Shown: positions 24,252 through 33,117 of the stretch, in pieces
Position numbering within the stretch: the first letter of the stretch is position 1
Layout: every line of letters begins with the position of its first letter
Assembly: GCA_963706905.1 (NCBI GenBank)
Contig: CAVPNY010000018.1
Span: forward strand, 248,001-312,000
Direction: 5' to 3'
From: CAVPNY01 sp963706905
Lineage (GTDB): Bacteria > Chloroflexota > Anaerolineae > Anaerolineales > UBA4823
Length of the DNA: 64,000 nt
Program-made: the position numbers and the translations under genes
The notes under the pieces: generated by a model
What the model was told of the DNA's origin: nothing
Database searches by the model: none
What the model saw: the letters and a program-made list of their open reading frames with translations, nothing else

Positions 24252-24944
24252 TTAAAGTCCAGAGAGAATCTCGGCTTTCTTTGTCTCGTACTCTGCGGTG
24301 GTGATCAGCCCATTCTCGTGCAGCTCTTTGAGCTGCTTCAACCGGGCTGCAGGTTCCAGGGAGGTCGATTGAGCGCCGGCCTCGGGCGATTGGGGGGGCA
24401 GGGTCTGGATCGGCTGTGGTGGGACCGTCAGGTCTTTCCGCCGGCGGGAAGTGGCTCGCCCCACCACTGCTACCAACACGACCAGCACGATCAGGATCAC
24501 CAGGGGCACCAGGCAGCAACGCACCAGAAACCACCATCCGAAGCTCACTGGGTTTCGGCTCACTTGGCCGCGAACTTCAGATCCTGCGGCACTCTGCACC
24601 TCGCCCGAGGTCATGAAGATGCTCCCGGTAACGAGAGCCTGCGGCCCCAGGGTGATATTGCCAGATGTCATCAAGATGCTGCCGCGCACCTCGCCTTCCA
24701 CCATAAGGTTGCCGCTGAACAGGATCACATTGCCGAGAACGCGCGTGTCTTCCTCCAACCAGGCATTCCCCGAGGGCAACAATAAGGTCCCGCGGTAGGT
24801 CTGGCCGCTCTCCAGCGTGTAATTGGGATCGAATGCTGTTCCAATGCATCCCGACAAAAAGGCTGCCATAAGGCATACAACCAACAGCCACCTGGCGCTC
24901 CTCATGGTCAGCCTGCCTGGTTTGTGATATAGATTATTTTTCAA
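24252..24944 (-). CDS. Lipoprotein with bactofilin-like repeat, membrane helix and SHOCT domain
   Basis: From TTG 24944 the product has 230 residues. A lipoprotein signal ends FLSGC near residue 33. Residues about 45-125 are a ladder of short strands (VLGNVILFSGNLMVEGEVRG, GSILMTSGNITLG, TGSIFMTSGEV) like polymer-forming bactofilin-type beta-helices. A membrane helix follows (LVILIVLVVLVAVVG), a Pro-rich linker, and a C-terminal SHOCT helix pair (LKQLKELHENGLITTAEY). AGGAG lies 8 bases before the TTG; ATG 24905 is an alternative that also leaves a signal. A lipid anchor and a membrane helix bracketing the beta-helix is an unusual topology. It is last in a run of envelope genes. Confidence 0.7.
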   Translation of the reverse strand: MKNNLYHKPGRLTMRSARWLLVVCLMAAFLSGCIGTAFDPNYTLESGQTYRGTLLLPSGNAWLEEDTRVLGNVILFSGNLMVEGEVRGSILMTSGNITLGPQALVTGSIFMTSGEVQSAAGSEVRGQVSRNPVSFGWWFLVRCCLVPLVILIVLVVLVAVVGRATSRRRKDLTVPPQPIQTLPPQSPEAGAQSTSLEPAARLKQLKELHENGLITTAEYETKKAEILSGL

Positions 24945-24970
24945 TCACATTGCTCCTGGTAGACTGGCTC

Positions 24971-25918
24971 TTACCGCCTGCGCAGGCTGATGAACAGCAC
25001 GACTACCCCGCCGGCGATCAATAACACCGGCCAGAGTATATCCATCCCGGTCCCCAAAACGAAAGCCAGCACTGCTCCAAGCAGTGCGATGCCAGCCGCA
25101 TAAATGGCCCAACCAGTTGGCTGCCGGTTGCGCTGCAGCCACAGGATGATGAATGTCAGCGCCACTCCTAACAGGATCAAGGCGTTCCAAATGCCGATGT
25201 TGTCGAGGTCGAACACTTCAAACCCGCCCAACAACAGGGTGGTGCCAACGCTCGCCATCACTCCGGCCGGGATCAGCGCCCACCAATTTTCCGACGAGCG
25301 CAGATAGATCACGAAGAACGGCAGGGCAATGGCAAACATGATCAGAGGCGCGACAAACTGCCCACTTGCCCGCGTGCTGAGCAGAATGACGGCCGCCAGT
25401 GCTACCATGATCCCGCCCGGGATTAGCGCCCACCAATGCTCGCGGTTGATCAGGTAGACTACCAGAAACGGCAGGCCAATCGCCAGCATGACAAAGGCGC
25501 CTATCAGCTCGCCCGGAACCCGATCGCTGATCAAGATCAGCACGGCGACCATGGTCAACACCCAGGCCGGGATTAAAGCCCACCAGTTTTCCTGCCGGTT
25601 GAGGAAATACACCACGACGAAGGGCAGGCCGACGCCGATTAAAACCGGTGCGCCAACTGCCCCGCTCTCGACCCCCTGGGTCGTCATAGCCATGGTCAGC
25701 GCCAGCCCGGCAAAAATGAATGCCGGGAACAGCCAGCCCCATTCCTTTACACCATTAATGAAGTAAGTAGCAAAGAAAAGCAGGCTTAAAACACTAAAGA
25801 TAATCACCCAGGTATTCAGGGGTAATTCTTCTAAATACCCCATATTCTGGGCCAGGAACAGCCCGCCGGCCAGGATCAGGATGACGCCCCATACCAGGTT
25901 GAGAGATCGGGCTTTCAT
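24971..25918 (-). CDS. Polytopic membrane protein with repeated W-W-A-L-I-P units
   Basis: The 315-residue protein has about ten membrane helices. A unit with the pattern LPF-hydrophobic-Y-x-x-x-x-x-x-WWALIP recurs three times (FVVVYFLNRQENWWALIPAW, FLVVYLINREHWWALIPGG, FFVIYLRSSENWWALIPAG), with a degenerate fourth unit at the N-terminus (EWGWLFPAF). Each pairs two helices with an aromatic loop, so the protein grew by internal duplication. The start resembles the LiaI/DUF5668 membrane segment (NLVWGVILILAGGLFLAQNM). Function unknown. It sits between the SHOCT lipoprotein and the DUF2807 lipoprotein genes, 25-26 bases from each. Confidence 0.7.
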   Translation of the reverse strand: MKARSLNLVWGVILILAGGLFLAQNMGYLEELPLNTWVIIFSVLSLLFFATYFINGVKEWGWLFPAFIFAGLALTMAMTTQGVESGAVGAPVLIGVGLPFVVVYFLNRQENWWALIPAWVLTMVAVLILISDRVPGELIGAFVMLAIGLPFLVVYLINREHWWALIPGGIMVALAAVILLSTRASGQFVAPLIMFAIALPFFVIYLRSSENWWALIPAGVMASVGTTLLLGGFEVFDLDNIGIWNALILLGVALTFIILWLQRNRQPTGWAIYAAGIALLGAVLAFVLGTGMDILWPVLLIAGGVVVLFISLRRR

Positions 25919-25942
25919 TGGGATTATCCTTTCTTTGCGGGC

Positions 25943-26698
25943 TTATTTCGCGCCCAGCGATTTGATATTCCCCAGGCCAGTGTCATTCTGCGTGACCTGC
26001 GGATTGCCATAATACTCCAGGCTGCCGGCTCCGGTCAGCTCGGCGTCCAGGGATCCCGTGACCCACACCGTAGCATTGCCCAAACCAGATAGGGTGACAG
26101 AGGCAGTCTCGCTCTCCAGATCGCCAGCCAGGTAAGCGCCAGCGCCGGACAGGTCAACCTTCTGCTCGGTTACTTTGCCTCCCTTAATGGTCAGGCTGCC
26201 CAAACCGTTTAAGTTGGCATCCAGGCGGTCGGCTGTCAACTGGTCGAAGCTGATCATCCCGCTGCCATCCAGATTGGCTGTCATTGAGTCAGTCTGCAGA
26301 GGGCTGATATTGATATTCCCTAATCCGCCTAACTCGATCGAATTCAGGGATTTAGCAGTCAGGGTATATTTGACATCGCTGATCATATTGACTAAGTTGA
26401 CATTCTCCTCGATGCGGATGATCAGCGTATTACCACGCACTTCGGTGATGATGAGGGGCAGCAATTTTTCGTCGGCTTCCACGACCAGCGATTCCGTGTC
26501 GCCCATTGTGATGGAGAGATCGCCAATGCCGTCAAGCTGCACCTTGTCAAAGCCGCTCACCGCGCGATCTTCAGTTATTGTCTTGCCAGACAGGTTGATT
26601 GTCTGGCCGACGACCTGCTCCACACCTCTGTTCAAGAAGTTGCAGGACAGCATCGCCAATAAGAGCACCAGAACCGGGACCAAAATTAATTTCTTCAT
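25943..26698 (-). CDS. DUF2807 (GIN-domain) lipoprotein
   Basis: From ATG 26698 (AAGGAG upstream) the product has 251 residues: a lipoprotein signal with lipobox LAMLSCN, then a regular beta-solenoid. The repeats DKVQLDGIGDLSITMGD, SLVVEADEKLLPLI, SIELGGLGNINI, MTANLDGSGMISFD and DLSGAGAYLAGDL are the hallmark of the DUF2807 head-domain family, often found with PspC or LiaF-like proteins. It probably acts at the cell surface in envelope sensing or adhesion. The upstream LiaF-like gene on the same strand supports an envelope-stress role. Confidence 0.8.
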   Translation of the reverse strand: MKKLILVPVLVLLLAMLSCNFLNRGVEQVVGQTINLSGKTITEDRAVSGFDKVQLDGIGDLSITMGDTESLVVEADEKLLPLIITEVRGNTLIIRIEENVNLVNMISDVKYTLTAKSLNSIELGGLGNINISPLQTDSMTANLDGSGMISFDQLTADRLDANLNGLGSLTIKGGKVTEQKVDLSGAGAYLAGDLESETASVTLSGLGNATVWVTGSLDAELTGAGSLEYYGNPQVTQNDTGLGNIKSLGAK

Positions 26699-26766
26699 GG
26701 CTTTTCTCCTTTTTCGAACTATTTTAATTTTGAACACCAGACATCGAGGTCTGGATACGCCTGTGA

Positions 26767-28060
26767 TCAGCGCACGACGACTTCACCGCCGTTGATGTCA
26801 TCGACCGTGATCACAATTTGCTGGGCAGCCTGTCCGAAACCGGGTGACTCCCAGATGCCCTCATCGCCAGCCTGCCCCTGGGTGAGCGCAAAGTCTGCGG
26901 GCAAGCTTACGTCACCCCCGTCGTGACGCAACACTTCCACCCGCACATCCGCCTGGCTGGGGATCTCGAAAACCAGATCTCCGCCGTTAATCATCACTCT
27001 GAAAGTAAAAGAAGCCTCCTGCGGGAAGCCAAACGATAGATTGCCGCCATCCATGTTGATATCCACCCGCTGTGCAACAGGGGCAGTTGCCAGGCTGGCT
27101 TTCACGTCACCGCCATCCATGCGCACATTCAACCCGGCGATCCGCAATTCAGCCAGATCCAATGCGGTAGCGCCGCCATCATGCTCGATAATCAAATCCA
27201 GCGGAATGGCCGGGCTTAATCCGATCTCGGCCTTTTGCCCTTCCTGAATAATGTCAAGGAAAGCGGTAAACAAGGCTCCTGACTGGCTTAACACCACTAT
27301 TTTCTCTTGCTCGCCCTGAATCTCAAATGTGGGTTCATTCAGAAAGTCGAGGTAGGCATCGATCAGAGTGTCCTCATCTTCCAGCGCAAACAGGGTATTC
27401 TGCCCGTTAACTCAGCTTGAGGGTCACCTCAGCCGCGCTGGCCTGACCGACCGGCTCACTGAAGTGAGCCGATTGAAGCTCGACCTGGGGCAGCAAGTCG
27501 TCGCGAGTGAACAACAGAAACCCGGCTAAAGCCAGGATCGCCAGGCCAAGCAGCGCGCCGATCCACACCGAGCGCCGGCCAATTAACAAATCCAACCCCA
27601 GCCCGATCAGAAGCAATGGCCACAAGGAGACCAGGGCGTACGGATTGAACCCCGGGATATAACCCAGGTTGCCCAACAACCAGATCGTCCCCACCCCCAG
27701 GAAGATCACCGGCCAATAGCCTGAGCGGTATTCGAAGTGGTGAGAGGTGCCATCCCCAGCCGCTCTCCGCCGGCTGCGTGCCAGGTTATCAACCAGGGAA
27801 AGCAGCCCCAGTCCGATCAGCAGCAGCGGTACAGAGGTATTCCAGGATAATCCCAGCTTGATGATTGCCGGGATGCCAAAGAAGATCAGCGCTACTGGCA
27901 GGGTAGACAGAAACTGGCCGCGGAAGAGCATCCCGCCGATGACTGCAACCCCAATCGCCACCATGATCCCCGGCCACCAGCTATCGGTGAAAGCCAGCAC
28001 TCCGATGCCGATCAGCATCAGCCCAGCGGTGATCCCGCCAGCCGCTTTCTCGCGTTGCAT
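26767..28060 (-). CDS. LiaF-like membrane/toastrack protein, frameshifted
   Basis: About 430 residues if one base at 27409-27410 is removed. The N-terminal 165 residues are membrane helices of the LiaI/LiaF type (GITAGLMLIGIGVLAFTDSWW, SGYWPVIFLGVGTIWLLGNL). The C-terminal half is a beta-solenoid of repeats carrying D-G-G (IEHDGGATALDLAEL, VRMDGGDVKASL, INMDGGNLSFGF), like DUF4097/toastrack domains. The break lies at EVTLKLS, where deleting one A on the plus strand reads on as NGQNTLFALEDED. LiaF-type proteins modulate envelope-stress signalling; no two-component genes are adjacent here. It is the first gene of a four-gene run on this strand. Confidence 0.75.
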
Positions 28061-28194
28061 GCCTCTCTCCTATTTTTACCTGATCTATCCTAATATTTAC
28101 CTAATATTACCACCATAATATACGCAGATTCCCTTAATTTGTCGCGGCCATTTTCCCTGTGTGATTCAAGAACAGCCCTGTTGGATGCTCTCTG

Positions 28195-28812
28195 CTATCC
28201 AATTCCTGGGTGAGCATCACCTTGATGAGGAAGATGCATAAAATCAAACAAAATTTGCTGGTTCCAGACCTGCGCTTCGATATAGTTTGCAAGCGTGGGT
28301 GGCAGGTTATTCCCCCACGTAATCCCAGGCAAGCCTTTGGATGCAACGATCGAGACCATCTCGGGCAGGGTGAATAGCTTCCCGTGGTAGTCCGGCAGGT
28401 AATAGTCCGGGTCTTTCTGCTCCGCCAGCAACCTGCTGATCATGCTGTCGGGATAGGTGAAACTGAGATCCTGGGCTGTGAAAAGTGAAATCGGGATATC
28501 CATCTCGGCAGTGGTAGCCAGTGTGATTGGATCTGCGTTGAGGTCAAGCCAGCGGGTACGCCCATATACCATGTAAATCGGGTACGGCTGCCGCGGCTGA
28601 CCGCCCCTGGCGATAAATTCTGCCCGCAGCCAGGCTTCGGTTTGCCGGCGGGCGTGGAGGTAATCGCGCGGATCCTTGAACCGCTCCCAAATCGCGGAAC
28701 CTTCCACATAGAGATCCTGCATGAGCCGCAGCGCGTCTTCTTCCGGAAGAGCGGATAGGCTTTGGAAAGGCGGTCTTCCTATTCTGAAGAAATGGGTCAG
28801 GGCTTCGACCAT
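28195..28812 (-). CDS. Conserved-looking protein of unknown function
   Basis: The 205-residue protein has no signal peptide or membrane helix. It is rich in aromatic and charged residues with a central WLDLNADPITLATT segment and RLLAEQKDPDYYLPDYHGKL. I do not recognise a family. It is 44 bases downstream of the epoxide-hydrolase-like gene on the same strand and may be co-transcribed with it. Codon use and composition match the neighbours, which supports it being a real gene. No clear ribosome site precedes the ATG. Confidence 0.6.
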   Translation of the reverse strand: MVEALTHFFRIGRPPFQSLSALPEEDALRLMQDLYVEGSAIWERFKDPRDYLHARRQTEAWLRAEFIARGGQPRQPYPIYMVYGRTRWLDLNADPITLATTAEMDIPISLFTAQDLSFTYPDSMISRLLAEQKDPDYYLPDYHGKLFTLPEMVSIVASKGLPGITWGNNLPPTLANYIEAQVWNQQILFDFMHLPHQGDAHPGIG

Positions 28813-28856
28813 ATTAATTAATCAACCATTTATTCACACAAAGGATTTGTTTGAGA

Positions 28857-29753
28857 TTAAGCAGGGTGGTTAATAAATTCTAGCAGATGCTGATTTACCG
28901 CCTCAGCCTGCTCGTGTTGCAGCCAGTGGGATGCATTTTCGAAATATACCAGCCGCCCATCAGCGCATATTCGAATGCTGGCCTCGGCCAGCTCGCGGCC
29001 CAGGGCTACATCCTGCGCCCCCCATAACAAGAGCACCGGCATTTGCAAGCGCGGGGAAAGCGGCAGGCGGAACGGCCGGCGGAAAAACGCCCGATACCAG
29101 TTGAGCATCCCTGTCATCGCCCCCGGCTGCGCCCAGGCCTGGCGGTAATACTCGAAATCGCCGGCCTGGAAAGCGCCTGGGTGACTGGAACCGCGTATTC
29201 CCTGGATCATGAGCTGCCAGTCCTTTTTGCGCAGCATCCATTCCGGAAGCCGGGGCAGCTGGAAAAAGTACATATAACCACTTTTCCAGAGTTGGCTGGG
29301 ATGGCGCAGCAAGGTGGAAAAAGTGACCGGGGGGTAGGGAGCGTTCAGCACAACCAGCTTCTCCACCTGCTCAGGGTGCAGGACTGCCGTGACCCAGGCG
29401 ATCACGCCGCCCCAATCGTGACCAACCAAGCTGGCCTTCTGGTAACCAAGCGCATCCATCAATCCGATCACATCCCCGGCCAGCCTGTCCATCCGGTATG
29501 CGGATAATCCGCTTGGTTTGCTGCTCAGGTTGTATCCCCGCTGGTCGGGCACCAGTACGCGCCAACCGGCCTCTGCCAGACAAGCTATCTGGTTGTGCCA
29601 TCCAAACCAGAACTCCGGAAAGCCGTGCAGCAGGATGACCAGAGGGCCGTCCGTTGGCCCTGCTTCAATCACGTGCAGGCGGGTGCTTTCTAGTTCGATA
29701 AAGGAGGCTGAGATTTGGGCGTTGATAGTTAATCCCTTTTGATCGGCCAACAT
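28857..29753 (-). CDS. Alpha/beta hydrolase, epoxide-hydrolase-like
   Basis: The 298-residue enzyme (from ATG 29753) has the oxyanion motif HGFPEFW followed by FGWHNQI, the nucleophile elbow GHDWGG with Asp as nucleophile, and a late acid/His pair (LLWGAQD, ENASHWLQHEQAEAV). HGFPE plus GHDWGG is characteristic of soluble epoxide hydrolases and haloalkane-dehalogenase relatives, which open epoxides through an aspartyl ester. An in-frame ATG at 29801 would add 16 residues without a better ribosome site. The gene points away from the promoter of the neighbouring 405-codon gene. Confidence 0.82.
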   Translation of the reverse strand: MLADQKGLTINAQISASFIELESTRLHVIEAGPTDGPLVILLHGFPEFWFGWHNQIACLAEAGWRVLVPDQRGYNLSSKPSGLSAYRMDRLAGDVIGLMDALGYQKASLVGHDWGGVIAWVTAVLHPEQVEKLVVLNAPYPPVTFSTLLRHPSQLWKSGYMYFFQLPRLPEWMLRKKDWQLMIQGIRGSSHPGAFQAGDFEYYRQAWAQPGAMTGMLNWYRAFFRRPFRLPLSPRLQMPVLLLWGAQDVALGRELAEASIRICADGRLVYFENASHWLQHEQAEAVNQHLLEFINHPA

Positions 29754-29834
29754 GGTAGCCTTCGACCTTGCTGGATGAAAAACTTTTGGGAAGATATCCA
29801 ATCTCGCCGGGCGGTCTTTTCGTGGGAGAATAGT

Positions 29835-29863
29835 TTGTCAGTATTCTTATTGTATTCTATAAT
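29835..29863 (+). promoter_or_regulatory. Sigma70-type promoter
   Basis: TTGTCA (29835-29840), 17-bp spacer, TATAAT (29858-29863). The predicted start near 29870 gives a leader of about 43 bases to the gene at 29913. Confidence 0.7.
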
Positions 29864-29912
29864 CGGACAATCTCCCTCGAGATAGTTGTTAGCGGGCTTT
29901 CGGAATCATATC

Positions 29913-31103
29913 ATGGCAGATAGCGTTTCCAAGTTATCCATTCCAACCGTTGAAGACGTCGAGCGCATCACCGCGCTGGATGATGCCGTGATCCGCAATT
30001 TGCAGATTACCCAGTGCTACCACGAGCTATCGGCGGCGCTGCGCGAGCGCACAGGCGGGAACGCCAACTGGTGCACCTTCGCCACCTGGGCTTCCAAGCA
30101 AGCTGGTCAGTCGATCCGCAAGGACGACCTGGCGCAGGCGTTGGCGCAATTTATCGCCTTCGCGCCGGAACCTGGGCGATCGGCCATATTCGTTGTTGAA
30201 ATGGCGCAGGCGCTGGGAGCTAAAAGCAATCTGGATGAGATCATGGCCGCCATCTGGGAGTCGCTGAACCTCCCAAAGGCGATCGATCGCACCAGCCAGG
30301 CGGTGGGTACGGGGAACAATAAAGTCTTCGCGGAGATCGGGCGCGAGTTTGCGCGATTCAATGCTACTTGTTTAGACGATTCAGCCCCAAACTCCGAAAA
30401 GATCCTGGAATTTTGTGCCGGGCTGCTTCCCGGCGACCCGCCCGATGGGCAGGCTTACCTGCGCCAGGCGTTTTTCTACCTCTACACGGCGCTATTCGAG
30501 ACGGATGATTGTCGCCGTGCGCAGCTGATGCTGTTATCCAATACCCTGATCGGCTATCACGAGCAGACCCGCCTGCAGCCAGAGATCAAAAATGCTCTGG
30601 ATGGCCCTCTCCTGGATGAAGCGGGCTATCTGCAGCGTTTGCTCGCTAATCTGTTCCCGCGCACGGCTGCCCTGCTGCTGATCTCACGCCATCTGATCCT
30701 GCGGGCTCTGGGCCGCCCTCCGCTGATAGAGCTTGCCGTGCGAGTCATGCTCGCCAATGTTCTGGCGGCAATGCGCATTTTCATCACCGAAGCGTTGATG
30801 ACGATCAGCATTCCAAAGGATGTTCACCTGCGTCTGTGGCGTGACCTGAGTGGGGTGTACCCGGCTGTGCTTCAATCCATCACCAATCCGGACCTGATCC
30901 GCCTCCTGGAGCAGATCGACCCAAGCCGGGATAGCTTAGCGGATAGCGGCGCTGTCGATTGGTCGAATCTCAGCGAACGGCTGCATTATATCGTCGACCT
31001 TTTCCGCCTGTACCAGCAGGATGGTCATCTCTTCGAAGCCCCCTTTTCACCAGATCAGATTATGGAGTTAAAAGCTGGTCGATTGCCAGCAGGAGCATTG
31101 TGA
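29913..31103 (+). CDS. Conserved helical protein of unknown function
   Basis: The 396-residue product (ATG 29913) is predicted almost entirely helical, without signal peptide. Its most distinctive block, near residues 45-75, is NANWCTFATWASKQAGQSIR with D-D-L after it; the Trp/Cys/Trp spacing looks like a conserved motif and I recall similar proteins of unknown function in actinobacteria and cyanobacteria. Later there is a weakly hydrophobic helix (AALLLISRHLILRALGRPPL) that might contact the membrane. It has its own promoter at 29835-29863. No role can be assigned from neighbours. Confidence 0.7.
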   Translation: MADSVSKLSIPTVEDVERITALDDAVIRNLQITQCYHELSAALRERTGGNANWCTFATWASKQAGQSIRKDDLAQALAQFIAFAPEPGRSAIFVVEMAQALGAKSNLDEIMAAIWESLNLPKAIDRTSQAVGTGNNKVFAEIGREFARFNATCLDDSAPNSEKILEFCAGLLPGDPPDGQAYLRQAFFYLYTALFETDDCRRAQLMLLSNTLIGYHEQTRLQPEIKNALDGPLLDEAGYLQRLLANLFPRTAALLLISRHLILRALGRPPLIELAVRVMLANVLAAMRIFITEALMTISIPKDVHLRLWRDLSGVYPAVLQSITNPDLIRLLEQIDPSRDSLADSGAVDWSNLSERLHYIVDLFRLYQQDGHLFEAPFSPDQIMELKAGRLPAGAL

Positions 31104-31138
31104 GGCAGCCACAATCGCGCTTTCGGTGTGGGTGCTCC

Positions 31139-32101
31139 TCAGGCAGTGTGCAGATAAGGCGACTGTTTAAGCAGCCAGCTCCGCACGAAGGGGCGGAAGG
31201 CGCGGATGAAGGGTAGTCGCCAACCGATCAGGGCGCGCAGCTCTTTCAGGTAGTCATCCAGCGTGCGCGTCTGGTAGTTCAGCAGGCGCTGGCTCTCGGT
31301 CGTGTCCAGCCAATCGGTGCTGAAAGGGACGCGGCTGAAGGCTTTGGCGGGCAGCATGCCCACCCCGGTCGCCTCCATGATGCGCCCCATCAGCTCGCGG
31401 TAATGGAACTGGCAGCGCGGCCCGCCGCCGATCAGCAGCGTTTTGCCCCAAATCTCGGGGCATTCCACCCCGTTGGCAAAAGCCGCGCCCACATCTCGCC
31501 CATGTCCGTATTCGATGCGGTTGTCCAGAGGCACGTCGAACATACCTGTGTCCAGGATCATGCGGATCGGCAGGGTGGCGGGCAAGCGGAAGACAGCCCA
31601 CTGCAGCCCGGATTCCTTGACCATCTCTTCACACATTACCTTGTGCCGGGCATAATGCTCGATAGGATGCACCGGGTCGCTGGTGGTGCGCGGCGGCGGC
31701 TGGTCCTGGGTTCGCCCAAAGACGTGCAACGACGAGGCAAAAATCAATCGCGGCGGGATCGGTTGGGACCTGAGCGCCTCCAGCAGGTTGCGTGTGCCGC
31801 CGACATTTACCGCATAGGCGAAATCGGGCTGCTCCTCGCTGTTCACCCCGGTCACCGAGAGCTTGGGGATGACGAAGCCCAGATGTAAGACGGCCTCTTG
31901 ATCTTGCACCGCCGCAGCGATATCCGCCGGGTTGCGCAAGTCGCCCCAGGCAACCTCGATCTGATCCCTGTACTTTCGAGCGATTTTTTCATTTCGTTTC
32001 GTGGGCACATCAAAACAGCGCACGGCATGTTTGCGCTGGAGCAGCTCCTCCAACGTGTGTAATCCAACATTGCCGAAGGCGCCGGTGAGCAGGATTTTCA
32101 C
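31139..32101 (-). CDS. NAD-dependent epimerase/dehydratase (extended SDR)
   Basis: The 320-residue enzyme starts with GTG: KILLTGAFGNVG is the extended-SDR dinucleotide loop (T-G-x-x-G-x-x-G), followed by the acidic strand end CFDVP, LHLGF, and the catalytic Y-x-x-x-K (HYARHK) with SSLHVFG supplying the Ser. Such enzymes epimerise, dehydrate or reduce nucleotide sugars or related carbonyls; the C-terminal substrate region gives no specific match. GGAGG 7 bases upstream supports the GTG. It is divergent from the TetR gene, a common arrangement in which TetR controls the enzyme. Confidence 0.82.
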   Translation of the reverse strand: MKILLTGAFGNVGLHTLEELLQRKHAVRCFDVPTKRNEKIARKYRDQIEVAWGDLRNPADIAAAVQDQEAVLHLGFVIPKLSVTGVNSEEQPDFAYAVNVGGTRNLLEALRSQPIPPRLIFASSLHVFGRTQDQPPPRTTSDPVHPIEHYARHKVMCEEMVKESGLQWAVFRLPATLPIRMILDTGMFDVPLDNRIEYGHGRDVGAAFANGVECPEIWGKTLLIGGGPRCQFHYRELMGRIMEATGVGMLPAKAFSRVPFSTDWLDTTESQRLLNYQTRTLDDYLKELRALIGWRLPFIRAFRPFVRSWLLKQSPYLHTA

Positions 32102-32230
32102 TTTTGACCTCCAGAATTTCCACCCTTTGACATGCTTATTGTACTACGTGTAAACTATTAAACATTATGTCTAATTATATGGTCTGGTAGCCCCCTGTCA
32201 AGACACAATTTGGTCGTTGTGTAAAATTAT

Positions 32231-32250
32231 AGACTGGCGTCTGGTATAAT
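32231..32250 (+). promoter_or_regulatory. Extended -10 promoter with adjacent operator-like palindrome (TetR gene)
   Basis: TGGTATAAT supplies an extended -10 (TATAAT 32245-32250). Immediately upstream AGACTGGCGTCT (32231-32242) is a 4-4-4 palindrome well placed for autorepression by the TetR protein encoded at 32302. Confidence 0.5.
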
Positions 32251-32301
32251 ATTTGGAGAATTGTAAACGTTCATCTGTGTCCCATTAAGGAGATCCTCTG
32301 C

Positions 32302-32897
32302 ATGCAAACCACACGACCCGATCGCCGTGTCCAGCGCACCCGCCTTTTATTGCGCCAGGCCATGCTCTCTCTGATCCTCGAGCAGGGATACGATGCCGTC
32401 AATGTCCAGGATATCACCGACCGGGCCGACGTTGGCCGGGCGACCTTCTACCTGCACTACAAAGATAAAGAAGACCTGTTACTGGAGGTAATGGCGGGCA
32501 TTGTAGAAGCCTTCGAACAGCGCATCCAGCAGATACCCCTCGAAGCCTGGGAAATGGCGGAAGGAGCGCCGGTGGCGCAGGTGTTCCTCTACGCGGGTGA
32601 GCACGCTGCCCTTTACCGGGCAATCATGAACGGGCAGGGCGGTTTTAATGTCTCCCGCCGCTTGCACGCCATCATCGCTCAAAAGCACCGCCAGGTGGTG
32701 GAGGCTCAACTGGCGCGGGGGAGATATCCCCGCGCGTACCCGTTGATTTCTTGTGCAATTATTTTGCTGGCTCCGTGCTGACGCTGGTTTTCTGGTGGCT
32801 GGAAAATGACCAGCCTTATTCGCCGGACGAGATGGAGCACATGTTTCGGGAAGTATCGCTCTACGGGCGGGCGCACGCCATGGGATTTAAATCTTAG
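32302..32897 (+). CDS. TetR/AcrR-family regulator, frameshifted
   Basis: The N-terminal 60 residues are a classic TetR helix-turn-helix (RTRLLLRQAMLSLILEQGYD, then VNVQDITDRADVGRATFYLHYKDKEDL). The ligand domain runs to about residue 138 and breaks at a run of five G (32717-32721). Adding one G continues ARGEISPRVPVDFLCNYFAG and on to a stop at 32897, giving about 198 residues, the usual family size. It probably represses itself and the divergent epimerase gene; the ligand is unknown. The start has AAGGAG 8 bases upstream. Confidence 0.85.
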
Positions 32898-32923
32898 TAA
32901 ATGGGTTTGTGAAGCTATTGCTC

Positions 32924-32953
32924 ACGATCTGCCCATTGTTAAGGGCAGGTCGT
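32924..32953 (+). terminator. Rho-independent terminator
   Basis: ACGATCTGCCC (32924-32934) pairs with GGGCAGGTCGT (32943-32953, one G-U pair), followed by TTTTATTA. It ends the TetR transcript and insulates the kdp promoter. Confidence 0.8.
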
Positions 32954-33013
32954 TTTATTAACGCTGGGGGTCCAATCGTTTCGGGGAAAAAACCTTCAAT
33001 CCCTCAAATGATC

Positions 33014-33061
33014 TTGATAAAATCTTGACCTTTTTCAGCAGGTCCTTGACTCCTTTTTGAC
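33014..33061. promoter_or_regulatory. Phased TTGAC repeats upstream of kdp (candidate KdpE sites)
   Basis: TTGAT at 33014 and TTGAC at 33025, 33046 and 33057 recur with spacings of 11, 21 and 11 bp, all on one helical face. OmpR-type response regulators such as KdpE bind direct repeats spaced about 10-11 bp. The array lies about 60-100 bases before the first kdp reading frame. No single -35/-10 pair with ideal spacing stands out, as expected for an activated promoter. Confidence 0.5.
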
Positions 33062-33117
33062 CAGTTATTGGGTCTAATCAATCAGCCGATGAGTAACTCG
33101 AAAGGAGTGGTGGCAGC

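Noticed and set aside
26739..26756. Palindrome CCAGACATCGAGGTCTGG near the DUF2807 gene
   Set aside because: Only six bases pair at each end, with no T run and no repeat elsewhere in the window, so chance is likely.
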